DNA of 59,644 nucleotides, taken from positions 1-59,644 of IMG/VR virus record IMGVR_UViG_3300048592_000721; one strand, given 5' to 3'. Position numbers and translations under genes: made by a program. The stretch is from a virus. The notes under the pieces were generated by a model. It had not been told where the DNA came from, did no database searches, and saw only the letters and a list, made by a program, of their open reading frames with translations. This document shows, in pieces, positions 7,006-17,100 of the stretch. Every line of letters starts with the position of its first letter. The stretch's first letter is position 1.

Positions 7006-8580
7006 ATGGCAGATACATTTTTCTCAAAACTTTGGAGAGCAACCATGAAAGGTTACAACGCTTTCCGCGCCTCTTATCTGGGCACGGATCAGGTCAACTT
7101 GCAAAACTTTGGCAACTTCGACGCGCGGAAGGTACGTTACTCATTGCTGTGGGCAATGTATGAAAACACGGCATACGATGAATTGCACAAGTGGTCAAAG
7201 TCGTACAAGGACAGCTACGGGCTTTATAACTTTATCCGCGCAATTTACAACCCGACCTACCGCATTGGCGAATTTTGGAAGAGTCACCTATGGGGCGGCT
7301 CACTCGATACTTTAGCGGGCGATGGAAAAACGATTCCCTCTGCGCTGCCAATCCTTACCGACAATGAAAGCCTGCGCCCGGCTATCGCGCAGATCTGGCA
7401 GTGGTCGAATTGGGAGATTCGCAAAGACATCTACTCGCTGTGGGGAACGGTCTTCGGGGATGGGTTTATCAAAGTCGTTGACGATCCAGATTTGAAAAAG
7501 GTGTACCTGTCCATCGTCCACCCTTCGCAGATCGCCGATTTGATTACAGACGCATGGGGCAACGTCAAGGGGTATGTGATCGAGTACGAGCGCGAAGATC
7601 CAAAAGAAAATCCGATGAAATTAACCGAGCAACCGAAGATGGTGACTTACCGCGAGGTCGCCTACCGTGATGGTCAAAGTGTGAGGTATGAAACGTATCT
7701 CAATAATGACCTGTACGCATGGAATGGCAAAGAAGCCGAGTGGGATGTGTCGCTGGGCTTTGTACCGCTGGTATTCATGAAGCACAATGATGTGGGGCTG
7801 GATTTTGGCTGGAGCGAGATCCACGCAGGGCTGCCGAAATTCCGTGAGGTGGATGATCAAGCCTCGAAACTCAATGACCAAATCCGCAAGGTGGTTGAAG
7901 GGGCGGGAATCATGGCGGGAGTCAATAAGCCGACGCCTGACGAACAAGAGCAAATGGAACTCGAAGCGCGAAAACTTGGCAGGGATGAAGCGCCGATGTA
8001 CTGGACAACAAACACGGATGCGAAGTACATCCCTTTGGTTGCGCCGTTGGATATTGCCCAGGTTGCCGCGAACATTCAGAACCTGCTCAAAGAACTGGAA
8101 CGCGATTACCCTGAATTGAACAGCGACATTCACAATATCACTGGCGATATATCGGGACGCGCCCTGCGCTTGAACCGCGCTCCCATCGAGGATAAGGTCA
8201 TGCAACGCCGACCCAACTACGATAATGCGTTGGTTCGCGCTCAAAAGATGGCGCTGTCCATCGGCGGGATGCGCGGCTACGATAACTTCAAGGGAATCAC
8301 TCTCGATAGTTTCCAAAAAGGCAATCTGGATCATTCCATTGGAGCGCGTCCAGTATTTGCCAAAGACCCGCTCGATGATCTCGAAGTCCAATCCGCGTTT
8401 TGGGCGGCTGCGGCTCAGGCAAAGAGCGCGGGGATGCCCTTGGAATCTTTTCTCGAAGAAAACGGTTGGACGAAGGATCGCATTTCCAAAGTGACCAAGA
8501 AAGTCGATGAGAACCGTAAGAAATTTGCCGCTGAAACGGACTTCTTCAACGACGACCAGAACAATCAAAATAACGAATAG
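7006..8580 (+). CDS. portal protein
   Basis: Protein of 524 residues directly after the large terminase and before the minor capsid gene, the canonical place for the portal. The N-terminal region resembles SPP1-type portals (SYKDSYGLYNFIRAIYNP), the middle carries the long helix and clip (FREVDDQASKLNDQIRKVV), and the C-terminus is acidic and Asn-rich. The portal forms the dodecameric DNA channel at one capsid vertex. Adenine-rich spacing before ATG gives only a weak ribosome site. Confidence 0.85.
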   Translation: MADTFFSKLWRATMKGYNAFRASYLGTDQVNLQNFGNFDARKVRYSLLWAMYENTAYDELHKWSKSYKDSYGLYNFIRAIYNPTYRIGEFWKSHLWGGSLDTLAGDGKTIPSALPILTDNESLRPAIAQIWQWSNWEIRKDIYSLWGTVFGDGFIKVVDDPDLKKVYLSIVHPSQIADLITDAWGNVKGYVIEYEREDPKENPMKLTEQPKMVTYREVAYRDGQSVRYETYLNNDLYAWNGKEAEWDVSLGFVPLVFMKHNDVGLDFGWSEIHAGLPKFREVDDQASKLNDQIRKVVEGAGIMAGVNKPTPDEQEQMELEARKLGRDEAPMYWTTNTDAKYIPLVAPLDIAQVAANIQNLLKELERDYPELNSDIHNITGDISGRALRLNRAPIEDKVMQRRPNYDNALVRAQKMALSIGGMRGYDNFKGITLDSFQKGNLDHSIGARPVFAKDPLDDLEVQSAFWAAAAQAKSAGMPLESFLEENGWTKDRISKVTKKVDENRKKFAAETDFFNDDQNNQNNE

Positions 8581-8588
8581 GCGGATTC

Positions 8589-9701
8589 ATGCTGCTGGCG
8601 GACGAACTCGACGCGCTGGTTGATCCCATCGTAGCGCTTTACGAGCAGTACACCCAATCGGTCATCAATGACATTGCCCGCCGACTGGCTGGCATGGATA
8701 TGACGGCGACGGCGGCATGGCAGATGCAGCGCCTGACGGAATCGGGACTGGTGTACGAAAATGCCCTCGATGAACTTGCCAGAATTACAGGCAGGTCAAA
8801 GAGGGTTTTACTCGAAGCCTTTGAAAAGGCGGGCGTGCAATCCCTGGCTTTCGATGATGCGATTTACACAGAAGCGGGGTTGAATCCGCTGCCGCTGAAT
8901 TTATCTCCCGCGATGGCGCGAGCTTTGGCGGCAGGGCTGAATAAGACTCAGGGCATTATCTCCAACTTGACCATGACCACAGCTTCGAGCGGACAACAGG
9001 CGTTTATCTCTGCGGCTGACCTGGCTTATATGCAGGTGGCAAACGGAGCGATGAGTTATGACCAGGCTATCCGCGCTGGAATCAGGCAGGTGGCGCGGGA
9101 TGGGCTTTCTGTGATTTCCTATCCCACTGGACGAGCCGACCAATTGGATGTCGCCATGCGCCGCACGGTTCTGACGGGCGTGTCTCAGACGACTGGCGTC
9201 ATGCAGATCGAGCGTATGAACGAGATGGGCGTTGACTTGGTGCAAACGTCGGCTCACATTGGCGCGAGACCAGCACACCAGTTATGGCAGGGACGGATTT
9301 TTTCGCGCTCAGGCAGGGATGGACGGTATCCCGATTTTGTTGCTGAGACAGGCTACGGGACGGGACCGGGGCTGATGGGGTGGAATTGCCGACATTCGTT
9401 TTATCCCTTCTTCGATGGGAGTTCAAAGAACGCCTACAAAAAGCGTGAGTTGGAATCGTTTTCCAATGCAGTAAAAACTTATCAGGATAAGGAAATAAGC
9501 GTGTACGACGCAACTCAAATCCAGCGCGGAATCGAACGAAAGATTCGCGCTTGGAAAAGACAGGCATATGCTTTTGAATCGGCGGGGTTGGATAATGCCC
9601 GTGAGATAGCCAAAATCAGGCTGTATCAGGCTGAGATGCGGGCTTTCATCAAGCAGACGGGTTTGAGTAGGCAGTATGTGAGGGAGAGCGTTTGTAACTA
9701 A
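8589..9701 (+). CDS. minor capsid protein (Phage_min_cap2-like), 3' end altered by a MITE
   Basis: Protein of 370 residues. The conserved block of phage minor capsid protein 2 is plain near residues 220-280: AHIGARPAHQLWQG, then GYGTG and WNCRHSFYPF. It is likely a head-assembly protein made with the portal. The last codons are foreign: a 322-bp inverted-repeat element was inserted after GTT at 9692, so the protein now ends CN and stops within the element. Without the insertion the frame would continue from the second target copy at 10015 as V-R-A and stop at 10028. Only the last few residues are lost, so function probably survives. Confidence 0.85.
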   Translation: MLLADELDALVDPIVALYEQYTQSVINDIARRLAGMDMTATAAWQMQRLTESGLVYENALDELARITGRSKRVLLEAFEKAGVQSLAFDDAIYTEAGLNPLPLNLSPAMARALAAGLNKTQGIISNLTMTTASSGQQAFISAADLAYMQVANGAMSYDQAIRAGIRQVARDGLSVISYPTGRADQLDVAMRRTVLTGVSQTTGVMQIERMNEMGVDLVQTSAHIGARPAHQLWQGRIFSRSGRDGRYPDFVAETGYGTGPGLMGWNCRHSFYPFFDGSSKNAYKKRELESFSNAVKTYQDKEISVYDATQIQRGIERKIRAWKRQAYAFESAGLDNAREIAKIRLYQAEMRAFIKQTGLSRQYVRESVCN

Positions 9702-10014
9702 AAGGATAAAGTGGCCGCAATTTAAGCATAAAGTGGCCGCATTTTAGCCTGCTGACAATGTGCAATTGAAAAAAACTGGAATAGATTTAAAGGATAAAAT
9801 GACCGCAAATTATTTTTTGAAACCATAATGTGGCCGAGAGTTTAGATTGGATTTTCTTAGTAAAAGGTTGTTTTTCGTATTGAACGTAGATATTGGCGTA
9901 TTTCGGATTTCTTGTTGAATAAAACCATACCATGTTGGGCGTCGTGCCAGTTTTTATAACTATGCTTTTAAAGGATAAAGTGGACTAAGCGGCCACTTTA
10001 TCCTTTTAGTTACA
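9693..10014. mobile_element. MITE with IS21-like ends
   Basis: A 322-bp element without a transposase. Its ends are a perfect 26-bp inverted repeat beginning TGTAACTAAAAGGATAAAGT, and it is flanked by the 5-bp direct repeat GCGTT (9688-9692 and 10015-10019). Inside the left end the unit AAGNATAAAGTGGCCGCA recurs (about 9702, 9726) with weaker copies near 9790 and 9825, as with the multiple transposase-binding sites of IS21-family elements. It must rely on a transposase elsewhere. Nothing else is coded in this gap. Confidence 0.85.
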
Positions 10015-10098
10015 GCGTTGTGAGGGCTTAAATAAAAATGCCCAAGTAGGACGAGGGGGGCGTCCAACAAGGGCAAGACGAATTATAGCAGAATTGCT

Positions 10099-10293
10099 TT
10101 ACAAGTCAAATTTGTTTTTTGCGTGTTTGATGATTTTAGAAAAAACAGGGATACTCATCACAAACACCAATATCCAAGTACCAACCCAGAAAGCAAAATC
10201 CGTCTCGTCGGGGTACTTTATTGTGAACATCCATATTGCACCAGTCACAATTGCGTCCCACAATTGCTTTGCCAAGCCTTCGCCAATTTGCAT
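10099..10293 (-). CDS. small membrane protein
   Basis: Protein of 64 residues with two hydrophobic stretches (LWDAIVTGAIWMFTI and WVGTWILVFVMSIPVF) and a lysine-rich end. ATG at 10293, preceded by GAGAGGT, is better than the GTG at 10338. It is the last gene of the minus-strand defence cargo. Family unknown; two short membrane spans would fit an effector or an accessory of the methylase-helicase pair, but that is speculation. Confidence 0.5.
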   Translation of the reverse strand: MQIGEGLAKQLWDAIVTGAIWMFTIKYPDETDFAFWVGTWILVFVMSIPVFSKIIKHAKNKFDL

Positions 10294-10343
10294 ATTTACC
10301 TCTCTATTCTTTACGAATATGAGGGCAATTTGTTTCACTCAAA

Positions 10344-10439
10344 CTACAACCTTGGTAATTGACCGACCATCTCATCAATAGCGGACTCCGTCTCGGACAT
10401 ATCCGCCCGCTGATACTCTACCTTTACCTTCGCGAGCAT
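10344..10439 (-). pseudogene. remnant of a second methylase C-terminus
   Basis: A 31-codon reading frame whose residues ADMSETESAIDEMV match the C-terminus of the neighbouring large methylase (ADTSKEESAIDELV). The DNA also matches: GCGGACTCC and TATCCGCC blocks recur at 10762-10801. It is most simply a relic of a related methylase gene or a partial duplication left when the module was rearranged. Confidence 0.55.
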
Positions 10440-10446
10440 ATCTAGT

Positions 10447-10695
10447 TTATAAGTAATCATCTGGGACTTTCCCTTCTTCAACTACAACAAATGCACCCAA
10501 CTCTTTTGTGTCATCCCCAATTACCCAAGTCACTTGGATAACCTTACCTTCCATTGCTGTGCTAGCAGTCGATGAATCGTCCAAAATAACTACATGATCT
10601 CCCACTCTAGGAATAGGTATCTTTTTATAGTCAAACCTAAAAGATTTTGTTCCATTTGCGTTAATGATGTCAAAGGAAGTTGTTTTTTTTGTCAT
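10447..10695 (-). CDS. small protein coupled to the methylase
   Basis: Protein of 82 residues, mostly beta-strand in appearance (FDYKKIPIPRVGDHVVILDD, then VIQVTWVIGD). Its ATG shares bases with the methylase stop codon (TAATG), so the two are translationally coupled and probably act together. Family not recognised. Confidence 0.65.
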   Translation of the reverse strand: MTKKTTSFDIINANGTKSFRFDYKKIPIPRVGDHVVILDDSSTASTAMEGKVIQVTWVIGDDTKELGAFVVVEEGKVPDDYL

Positions 10696-13600
10696 TATTC
10701 TTTTCCTTCCACAATCTTGACTTCTTCCTCACTCAACCCATACAACTCATACACCAACTCATCAATAGCGGACTCCTCCTTGGACGTATCCGCCTGCGGA
10801 TTCCCTCTCTTCGCCGCCAATATTTGATCTACCAGTTTGACGAAAGGTTTTTGCTTCTCGTCAGAAATTCTCCGAACGGGAATCTCTGAAAGTGGCTTTT
10901 GGTATAGTTCGAGCATTTCCCCTTTTCTTTTACCCCGATTATAGAGCCAAAGAAAATAAAGCTTTGAATTCAACAATGCCAAAATATATTTAAGGGATAC
11001 AGACGTGTCTTTTTGTGTAATGAAATATACGTCTGCACTTGCATACCAAGGTATTTCGTTATATCCAAATGTGTTTGCATAACTTCTTTGTGGCGCAACG
11101 ATTTTTGGAGTAGTGAAATCAAACTCTTTTCTTGCAGATGAGAGAGCCCACCACTTTCCTAAATTCTTTGCTTTGCTCAACTCACCACTTTCGTAGTTTC
11201 TGGATTTTATGATCGACTCGAATCTTGACAGGTGTTTATAAACATTTTTATGCTTCGGGAGATCTGTGTCTGTGGTAACTTGAATAACCCATTTGGTGTT
11301 TCGGGTGCTCGTATAAAATTTTCCTATGTCAGAATTTTTGAACCAGGGTTTTATAATTACTTTGTCGTCAAGCCTTTTTGCGGTAGCGCTATCAATGACA
11401 TAAACACCCTCGCCGTTGGTTATCTGTAATTTTGGGTGCTTTTCAAAATGCTTTTTGGATATTTTATCTATGCCAGTAACTATACCTTGGCTTATGTGGC
11501 ACAAAATTCCGAGATCTCTATAATCAACTTGCATTTTCTGCAAAATATTTTGAGTGGTATTGCTGGCATCTACTCCATTTGAATTGCTTGTTCTTATATA
11601 GTTTTGCGTACCATCGTACAAGTCAGATTGCTTTACGCTTGAGTAATTAGTTTGGCTATCTGTTTTATTTAATATTGAGTGTAATTCATCGGGGGTTACA
11701 GTTCCTGTGCGATTAGTTGACACTATTTCGCAAAGACTATTTGCTTGTGGTTTTGTTAGCATTGTTATTAAGTTGTGTTGACCCGTTGCTGATTCGAATA
11801 CAGTTATTTCTCCTAAATTTACAAGTTTAGAAATAGAGACTCGACTCTTGAAGTCAGTTCTTAATTTCACAGCACTATCTGCAGTTGAATAGTAATTCGT
11901 TGTAATAAAAATAATTGTAGAATTTTTCCCACTCAAATCAATAGCCTTATGGAAAAAATAGTAAAAAAGATCCATTCTTTCATTGTTAAATCTTTTCCCT
12001 AAAGATGTTTCCTTCATTCTTCTAAAGAATTCTTTTTGCCCACCTTTATGACCAACATATGGCGGGTTTGCAATTAGTATGTCAAACCCATTTTTGTCAT
12101 GAAAGACTTCAGAGAAATAAATGTCAAAGTCGAATTGTGCATGTCCGTTTGTTATCTGTTCAATCAAACCATCAATCTTCTTTTTGTACTCCTGCTTTTT
12201 AGTAGGGTTAGTCACGTTGAAGTATAAAGGTTTCAAGGACTCAAGTTTGGCGAATAAATGTGCGTTGAACAAATTCTTTTCAACCCCAACTAATGAATTG
12301 CCACACACAACCTTATAGTCCAAGTTGGGCAAAGGCTTGATGTTTTGCGGGTCGTCTTCATCTACCACCAACGAGAGCCACAGGCGTAGTTTGGCAATTT
12401 CCACTGCGCCTGAGTCAATATCTACACCGTAGAGCGAGTTTTCAATACACTCGCGTTTGAAGTCATACACTGTCTTTTTGATTTTCGACCATGTTTTCAG
12501 CACATTCCGCGCACGTACGATCTCGCTCATCATGCCCACGGGGAACGCACCGCTGCCCACCGCAGGGTCACATACTTTGATGTTCGCCAGTTTTTCATCG
12601 ATCAATGCCGCGTTCTTGCGGATGGATTCAGCAATAATGGGGGAATAGGTTCCAGTTTCTTTGTTAGCGGCTTGGGCTTCGTGTTCGCGTAAATCTTCAC
12701 CGTGCTGAATCAGCAAAGCAATTGCTTCCTTTGTAGGCAACTCCGCTGGTTGAGTAGGACGAGTGCTCTTCTCGTCCGTATCGAAACCAGCAGTGGGGTT
12801 TAGCTCCGTGTGCAGGTAATTGATCAAGCTCTGCTGGCACATGTAATGCACGATCTCGCGCGGGGTGTAATACACGCCATACTGCTTGTTGAACTTGCTC
12901 TCTTCGCCCTTTTTGCCGCTCTCCAATGCCTTTAGGAATTCCCCATAATTGTCGGGGCGGATGGCGTTGAACTTTTCGTATGCCTTGCCGAGCAGTTCGG
13001 GGTCGATTGCCACTTCTTTTTCGAAAGGCTCATCTTCCTTCACCGTAAAGTTATAGCGGTCAAAGATGTCCAGAATGCCGTCGCCCGTATCGCCTTCATC
13101 GGTCTTATTTTTATTCGAGAACAACTCGTTGGAAAGCAGAATTTCCGTCTTGACCCAATCGTAATTATTCATGGGGTCGAACAGTCCGCCGTTCAGGAAG
13201 GGGATCTTGCAATCGAAGAGCCTGTAATAATGGTCATCGTGACTGCGATCCATGCGCAGGGCGTCATAAAACAGAGGTTCAAGGATGTCGTTGAAGAAGT
13301 TCTTGTAATCGCCGTGCTTCTTCTCGAACAGTTCGCGCAAAAAGTTCTTCGAGCCGTCGCCCCATGCCGCCTCGGTGGGTACGCCGAACCAGCCCTTCTT
13401 TTGCAGGTAATACAAAAAGACGATCTGCCCCAGCAGTTTCTTGGCAAGGTTCACCGTGTCGATGTCCTTACTCCTGAAATCGGCTTTTGTCTTCGCGTTT
13501 TTATCAATCGTCTTATCCAGTTCATCCTTTGTCCAAATGAACAACCCGCGATACTTCTCGAAGAACTCCTTCGTCACCTTCTCGATGTTGAAGGCTTCCT

Positions 13601-14159
13601 CCAATTGCGCCAGCGTCGGGTTCTTATCGGTATCTGCCATCATCGGCACGAACTGCTTCTGCGCCGTGTGACTCTTTTCATGACTCCCCACCAGGAATGA
13701 CCAGCGCCTCGCAGGTGTAAACTCATCTTTGACCTTGATCTGCCCCTCGTCATTCGCCTCCAGCTTAACCTCCAGCTTGACCAGCGAAAAACGCCAATCC
13801 TCCCCGTTGGGCGCTACAAAAGCCACCAGAGCGGCTTTCCTGTCTTTTCTGCTCAAATACTTCGCAATGAAATTTCTCTGCATGGTGCGGGCGCGGTCAA
13901 CCGACCCATCCCGCCTCAAATGGACGATCAACACATCGATCTCATCTTCGCCGTCCGAATACTTCGCCACCCGCTCGAACAGGCTCACATGCTTATCGAA
14001 GTCATCGAAAATCAAGTTACCCTTGTATGAAAAGGTCGCGGTCGCGCTAAAATCCGCCTCATTCAACAAAGACTTGATGAACTTGATATACCCAGCCTTA
14101 TCAAACTTCGACTGGAACGTATCCTTAATAAGATCGATTGCCCATTGATTTTTATTCAT
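10695..14159 (-). CDS. Eco57I-like class IIG DNA methylase/restriction protein
   Basis: Protein of 1,154 residues. AdoMet motif I DPAVGSGAF is at about residue 530 and the catalytic NPPYVG at about 697; a C-terminal specificity-like part (ILCHISQGIVTGIDK, later EIPVRRIS) follows, the order seen in Eco57I-family adenine methylases. The N-terminal 400 residues contain no nuclease motif I can name. It is co-oriented with the PLD-helicase 14 bases upstream, and the pair makes a plausible restriction-modification or DISARM-like defence unit. Codon use differs within the gene: AT-rich in the C-terminal target-recognition half, GC-richer in the N-terminal half, suggesting a domain swap. Confidence 0.8.
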   Translation of the reverse strand: MNKNQWAIDLIKDTFQSKFDKAGYIKFIKSLLNEADFSATATFSYKGNLIFDDFDKHVSLFERVAKYSDGEDEIDVLIVHLRRDGSVDRARTMQRNFIAKYLSRKDRKAALVAFVAPNGEDWRFSLVKLEVKLEANDEGQIKVKDEFTPARRWSFLVGSHEKSHTAQKQFVPMMADTDKNPTLAQLEEAFNIEKVTKEFFEKYRGLFIWTKDELDKTIDKNAKTKADFRSKDIDTVNLAKKLLGQIVFLYYLQKKGWFGVPTEAAWGDGSKNFLRELFEKKHGDYKNFFNDILEPLFYDALRMDRSHDDHYYRLFDCKIPFLNGGLFDPMNNYDWVKTEILLSNELFSNKNKTDEGDTGDGILDIFDRYNFTVKEDEPFEKEVAIDPELLGKAYEKFNAIRPDNYGEFLKALESGKKGEESKFNKQYGVYYTPREIVHYMCQQSLINYLHTELNPTAGFDTDEKSTRPTQPAELPTKEAIALLIQHGEDLREHEAQAANKETGTYSPIIAESIRKNAALIDEKLANIKVCDPAVGSGAFPVGMMSEIVRARNVLKTWSKIKKTVYDFKRECIENSLYGVDIDSGAVEIAKLRLWLSLVVDEDDPQNIKPLPNLDYKVVCGNSLVGVEKNLFNAHLFAKLESLKPLYFNVTNPTKKQEYKKKIDGLIEQITNGHAQFDFDIYFSEVFHDKNGFDILIANPPYVGHKGGQKEFFRRMKETSLGKRFNNERMDLFYYFFHKAIDLSGKNSTIIFITTNYYSTADSAVKLRTDFKSRVSISKLVNLGEITVFESATGQHNLITMLTKPQANSLCEIVSTNRTGTVTPDELHSILNKTDSQTNYSSVKQSDLYDGTQNYIRTSNSNGVDASNTTQNILQKMQVDYRDLGILCHISQGIVTGIDKISKKHFEKHPKLQITNGEGVYVIDSATAKRLDDKVIIKPWFKNSDIGKFYTSTRNTKWVIQVTTDTDLPKHKNVYKHLSRFESIIKSRNYESGELSKAKNLGKWWALSSARKEFDFTTPKIVAPQRSYANTFGYNEIPWYASADVYFITQKDTSVSLKYILALLNSKLYFLWLYNRGKRKGEMLELYQKPLSEIPVRRISDEKQKPFVKLVDQILAAKRGNPQADTSKEESAIDELVYELYGLSEEEVKIVEGKE

Positions 14160-14173
14160 AAAATTTTCCCTTG

Positions 14174-17100
14174 TTACTTCAAATACATACTCAAAATAAC
14201 TTCACGCTTCCCCGCTGACCTCGGGTTCTCGTCCACATAATGACTTCCCAACAGCCCTGCGGGGATCGTCATTCGCAGCAGTCCCAACACTTTCAGCGGA
14301 GATGTCCAATCTGAGTTATTGGCATTCAAAGCCTTAAGCGTGGCTTTAATGGTTTGTTTGGGTAAACCGCCCACTTTCAATTTCTCGATAATGGCTTGCA
14401 CAACGGCTTCCTGTTCCTCAGTTAATTGCTTGGTGTTTTTGAATACCGCCATAAGGATTCGCAAGACTTTCTCGTCACTGCCTCTGCCTTTGCGGGTTTG
14501 CAGTGTCATCGCTTCCTCGGTGGTCGCTGCAATGAAGGCATCCTTGTTCTTATCCAGCAGGTCGTAATACGCTTCCGAGACCTTTTCTCTCTTCTCGTCA
14601 GGCGTACACGCCAGCGTCTCCGCAGCTGCGATCAAATCAAGCTCCCATGCATCAAGATTATCGCCAGCGATAAAGAACTTCTGCACCTTCCCCTTGCGGA
14701 AATATGTAATTAGTGAATTTTGCAAGGATGGGTTGCTCTTGCCTGAACGCGCTTTTCTTGGCAGGTACTTAATCTTCTCGAACAAATCCTCATCGTTGTC
14801 GCGAATATCTTTAATGATTTTCAGGTACTTCAATTCGCTGGTTTCCGAACCATCTTCGCCAGTGATCGTTTTTTTGGAAATCAAACGGTCAAATAATTCA
14901 TGCGACCCAACAGGCTCTCCCTCGGTTAACAGCGCAGCGTCTCCGCCCAACAGCGAAAGGAAAGCGTTGATCTTTGCCTCTGCCGCTTCCTTGAGCCCGA
15001 TCTCGTTATTGGCTTGTGTAGTGGGAAAGAAGTTGAAGGTATAGATCGTGTCAAACTTCGTATCCACACGGTTGATACGTCCCACACGCTGCATCATGCG
15101 CGTCGGGTTCCACGGGATGTCGTAATTAATCACCACGTTGGAACGGTGCAGGTTCACGCCTTCCGAGAGAACTTCCGTGGCAACTAGAATGCGGTAATCA
15201 TTCCTCGGGTTCTTCGCCTTTGCATCGAAATTCTTGATGATGGTCTCGCGCACCCCTTCGCCTGACCCGCCCGAAAAACAAACTGCCTGATCTTTATGCG
15301 CCTTGTTGATATTCAGTGTCAGGTATTCCGCCGTCTCTTTTGATTCGGTGAACAGGATGATCTTGTTTTCCTTCAATAGCTTATTCTTTGAAAGCTGCTT
15401 CAACAGCGCCAATAGTTTGGGGTCGCGTTCCACGGTATCCCAAAGCTTTTTCACTTTCCTGAGAATGGCAAGGTCGCTCTTGAGGTAGGTCAGTAGTTCA
15501 GGGCGGAATTCACTGCTCTTGTACTTCTCCGCCTTGCCTTCTTCGATCAGGTGTTCCACTGCATCATCATTATCATTGTCGAGATATTCGAATATTTTAT
15601 AAGTATGCTTCTTGCTGGTGTAAACATTGCCCTTTTCAAACTCCCTGATGAATAGTTCATAAGAGTGAATGAACCTGCTAATGGAATTACGGAAGGCAAA
15701 GAAACTGCTTTCCAGCCGTTTGATGAGCAATATCTTCATGAACTTTCCCATGTTCCTTTGGGATTGTTCTTCCAGTTGGTCGAGCGGCTTTTTCAAATAC
15801 AGCAGGGGCGTGTAACGCGCATACTTGAATTCCTGTGAGAGCAATTCCATTGTCGCGTTGAAGACCTTGTCCTCTTCATCGTTCAATTCATAGTAAAGAG
15901 GCTCTGGCGCGGCAACATCTGGAAAGCGCAGTCCCTGTTTCTTCATGTCCTTGCCGAAGAAGTCAATAATCTCCGCGCGGGTACGGCGCACCATCAGGTA
16001 TTTCAAGACCTTTTCGCGAATTTCCTTTGAGTTTGAGCGTACCGTAGCGAGATAGTCTTCATAATCCGCCTGTCGATCCAGATCGGTCAGGTTCTTTGCC
16101 AGCCCCTTGAAGAAGTCTTCAATATCAGGCATATTGGGAATCGTGCTTTTCTTCGAGTTCTGGAAAAGCTTAATCTCGCTCAAAATGTCCCACGGTGAGT
16201 TGTTGTATGGTGTTGCAGTTACGAGAATAACGCGCTTGTTACGGCAAATTTCCGCCAGCATTTCATACGTGCGGTTGCCTTCATTGCGGAAGCGGTGCGC
16301 TTCATCAATGATGACGTTCTTGTATTTATCGGTGTCGCGTTCAAGCAAATCTTCCAGCTTACCGATGGATTCGAAATCCGCTGCAACTCTGAAATCAGAG
16401 AAAGCGTTCGGCCACGAACCAGGGTTATCTCTGTCCAAAAGCACAGGCGGCGCAATAACTAATGTCCTGCCATCCAACTGTCCAGCCAGCAACGTGGCAA
16501 TGTACGTCTTACCCAAACCTACCACATCAGAAATAAAGACACCGCCGTATTCTTCAACGATCTTCTTGGCGTTCAGAACTGCCTGTTCCTGATATTCAAG
16601 TCTCATGAAGTTTTCAGGCGTGTAATTGACAAATACCTCATCGGTCTGGTTTAGTTCGTCCTTGAAATATTCGTACAAGAGTTTCAAGTAAAGTTCGTAC
16701 GGGCTGATATCCTGACTAAGCCATGTTTTGGTTTCGATGGTTTCAATATATTTATCGCTGATGTCAACCGCGTCCAGCCATAGTTGCTCGAACTTATCAC
16801 GCGCGAATTTATGGTCTGCGGCATTCTTGAGTTCCACATTGAATTCAAGGTTTTCCACCAATCCAGATTGTGTCAGGTTGCTTGAACCAGTAATCACCCG
16901 CCCTGTATCTCTGTCACCTTCCTTGAAGGTCACAATATAAACCTTCGCGTGAATATTTTGCGAAGGATATACCTTTATTTCCAGTTTCCCGCTTTTGATC
17001 CATTCAATGAACTTTGCAACACCCAATTCAATGTTTTTGCTGTCCAGTGAATCTTCCAATTCCTTGGTCAGTTGATTAACAAATAAATCTTTGGCTTCCT

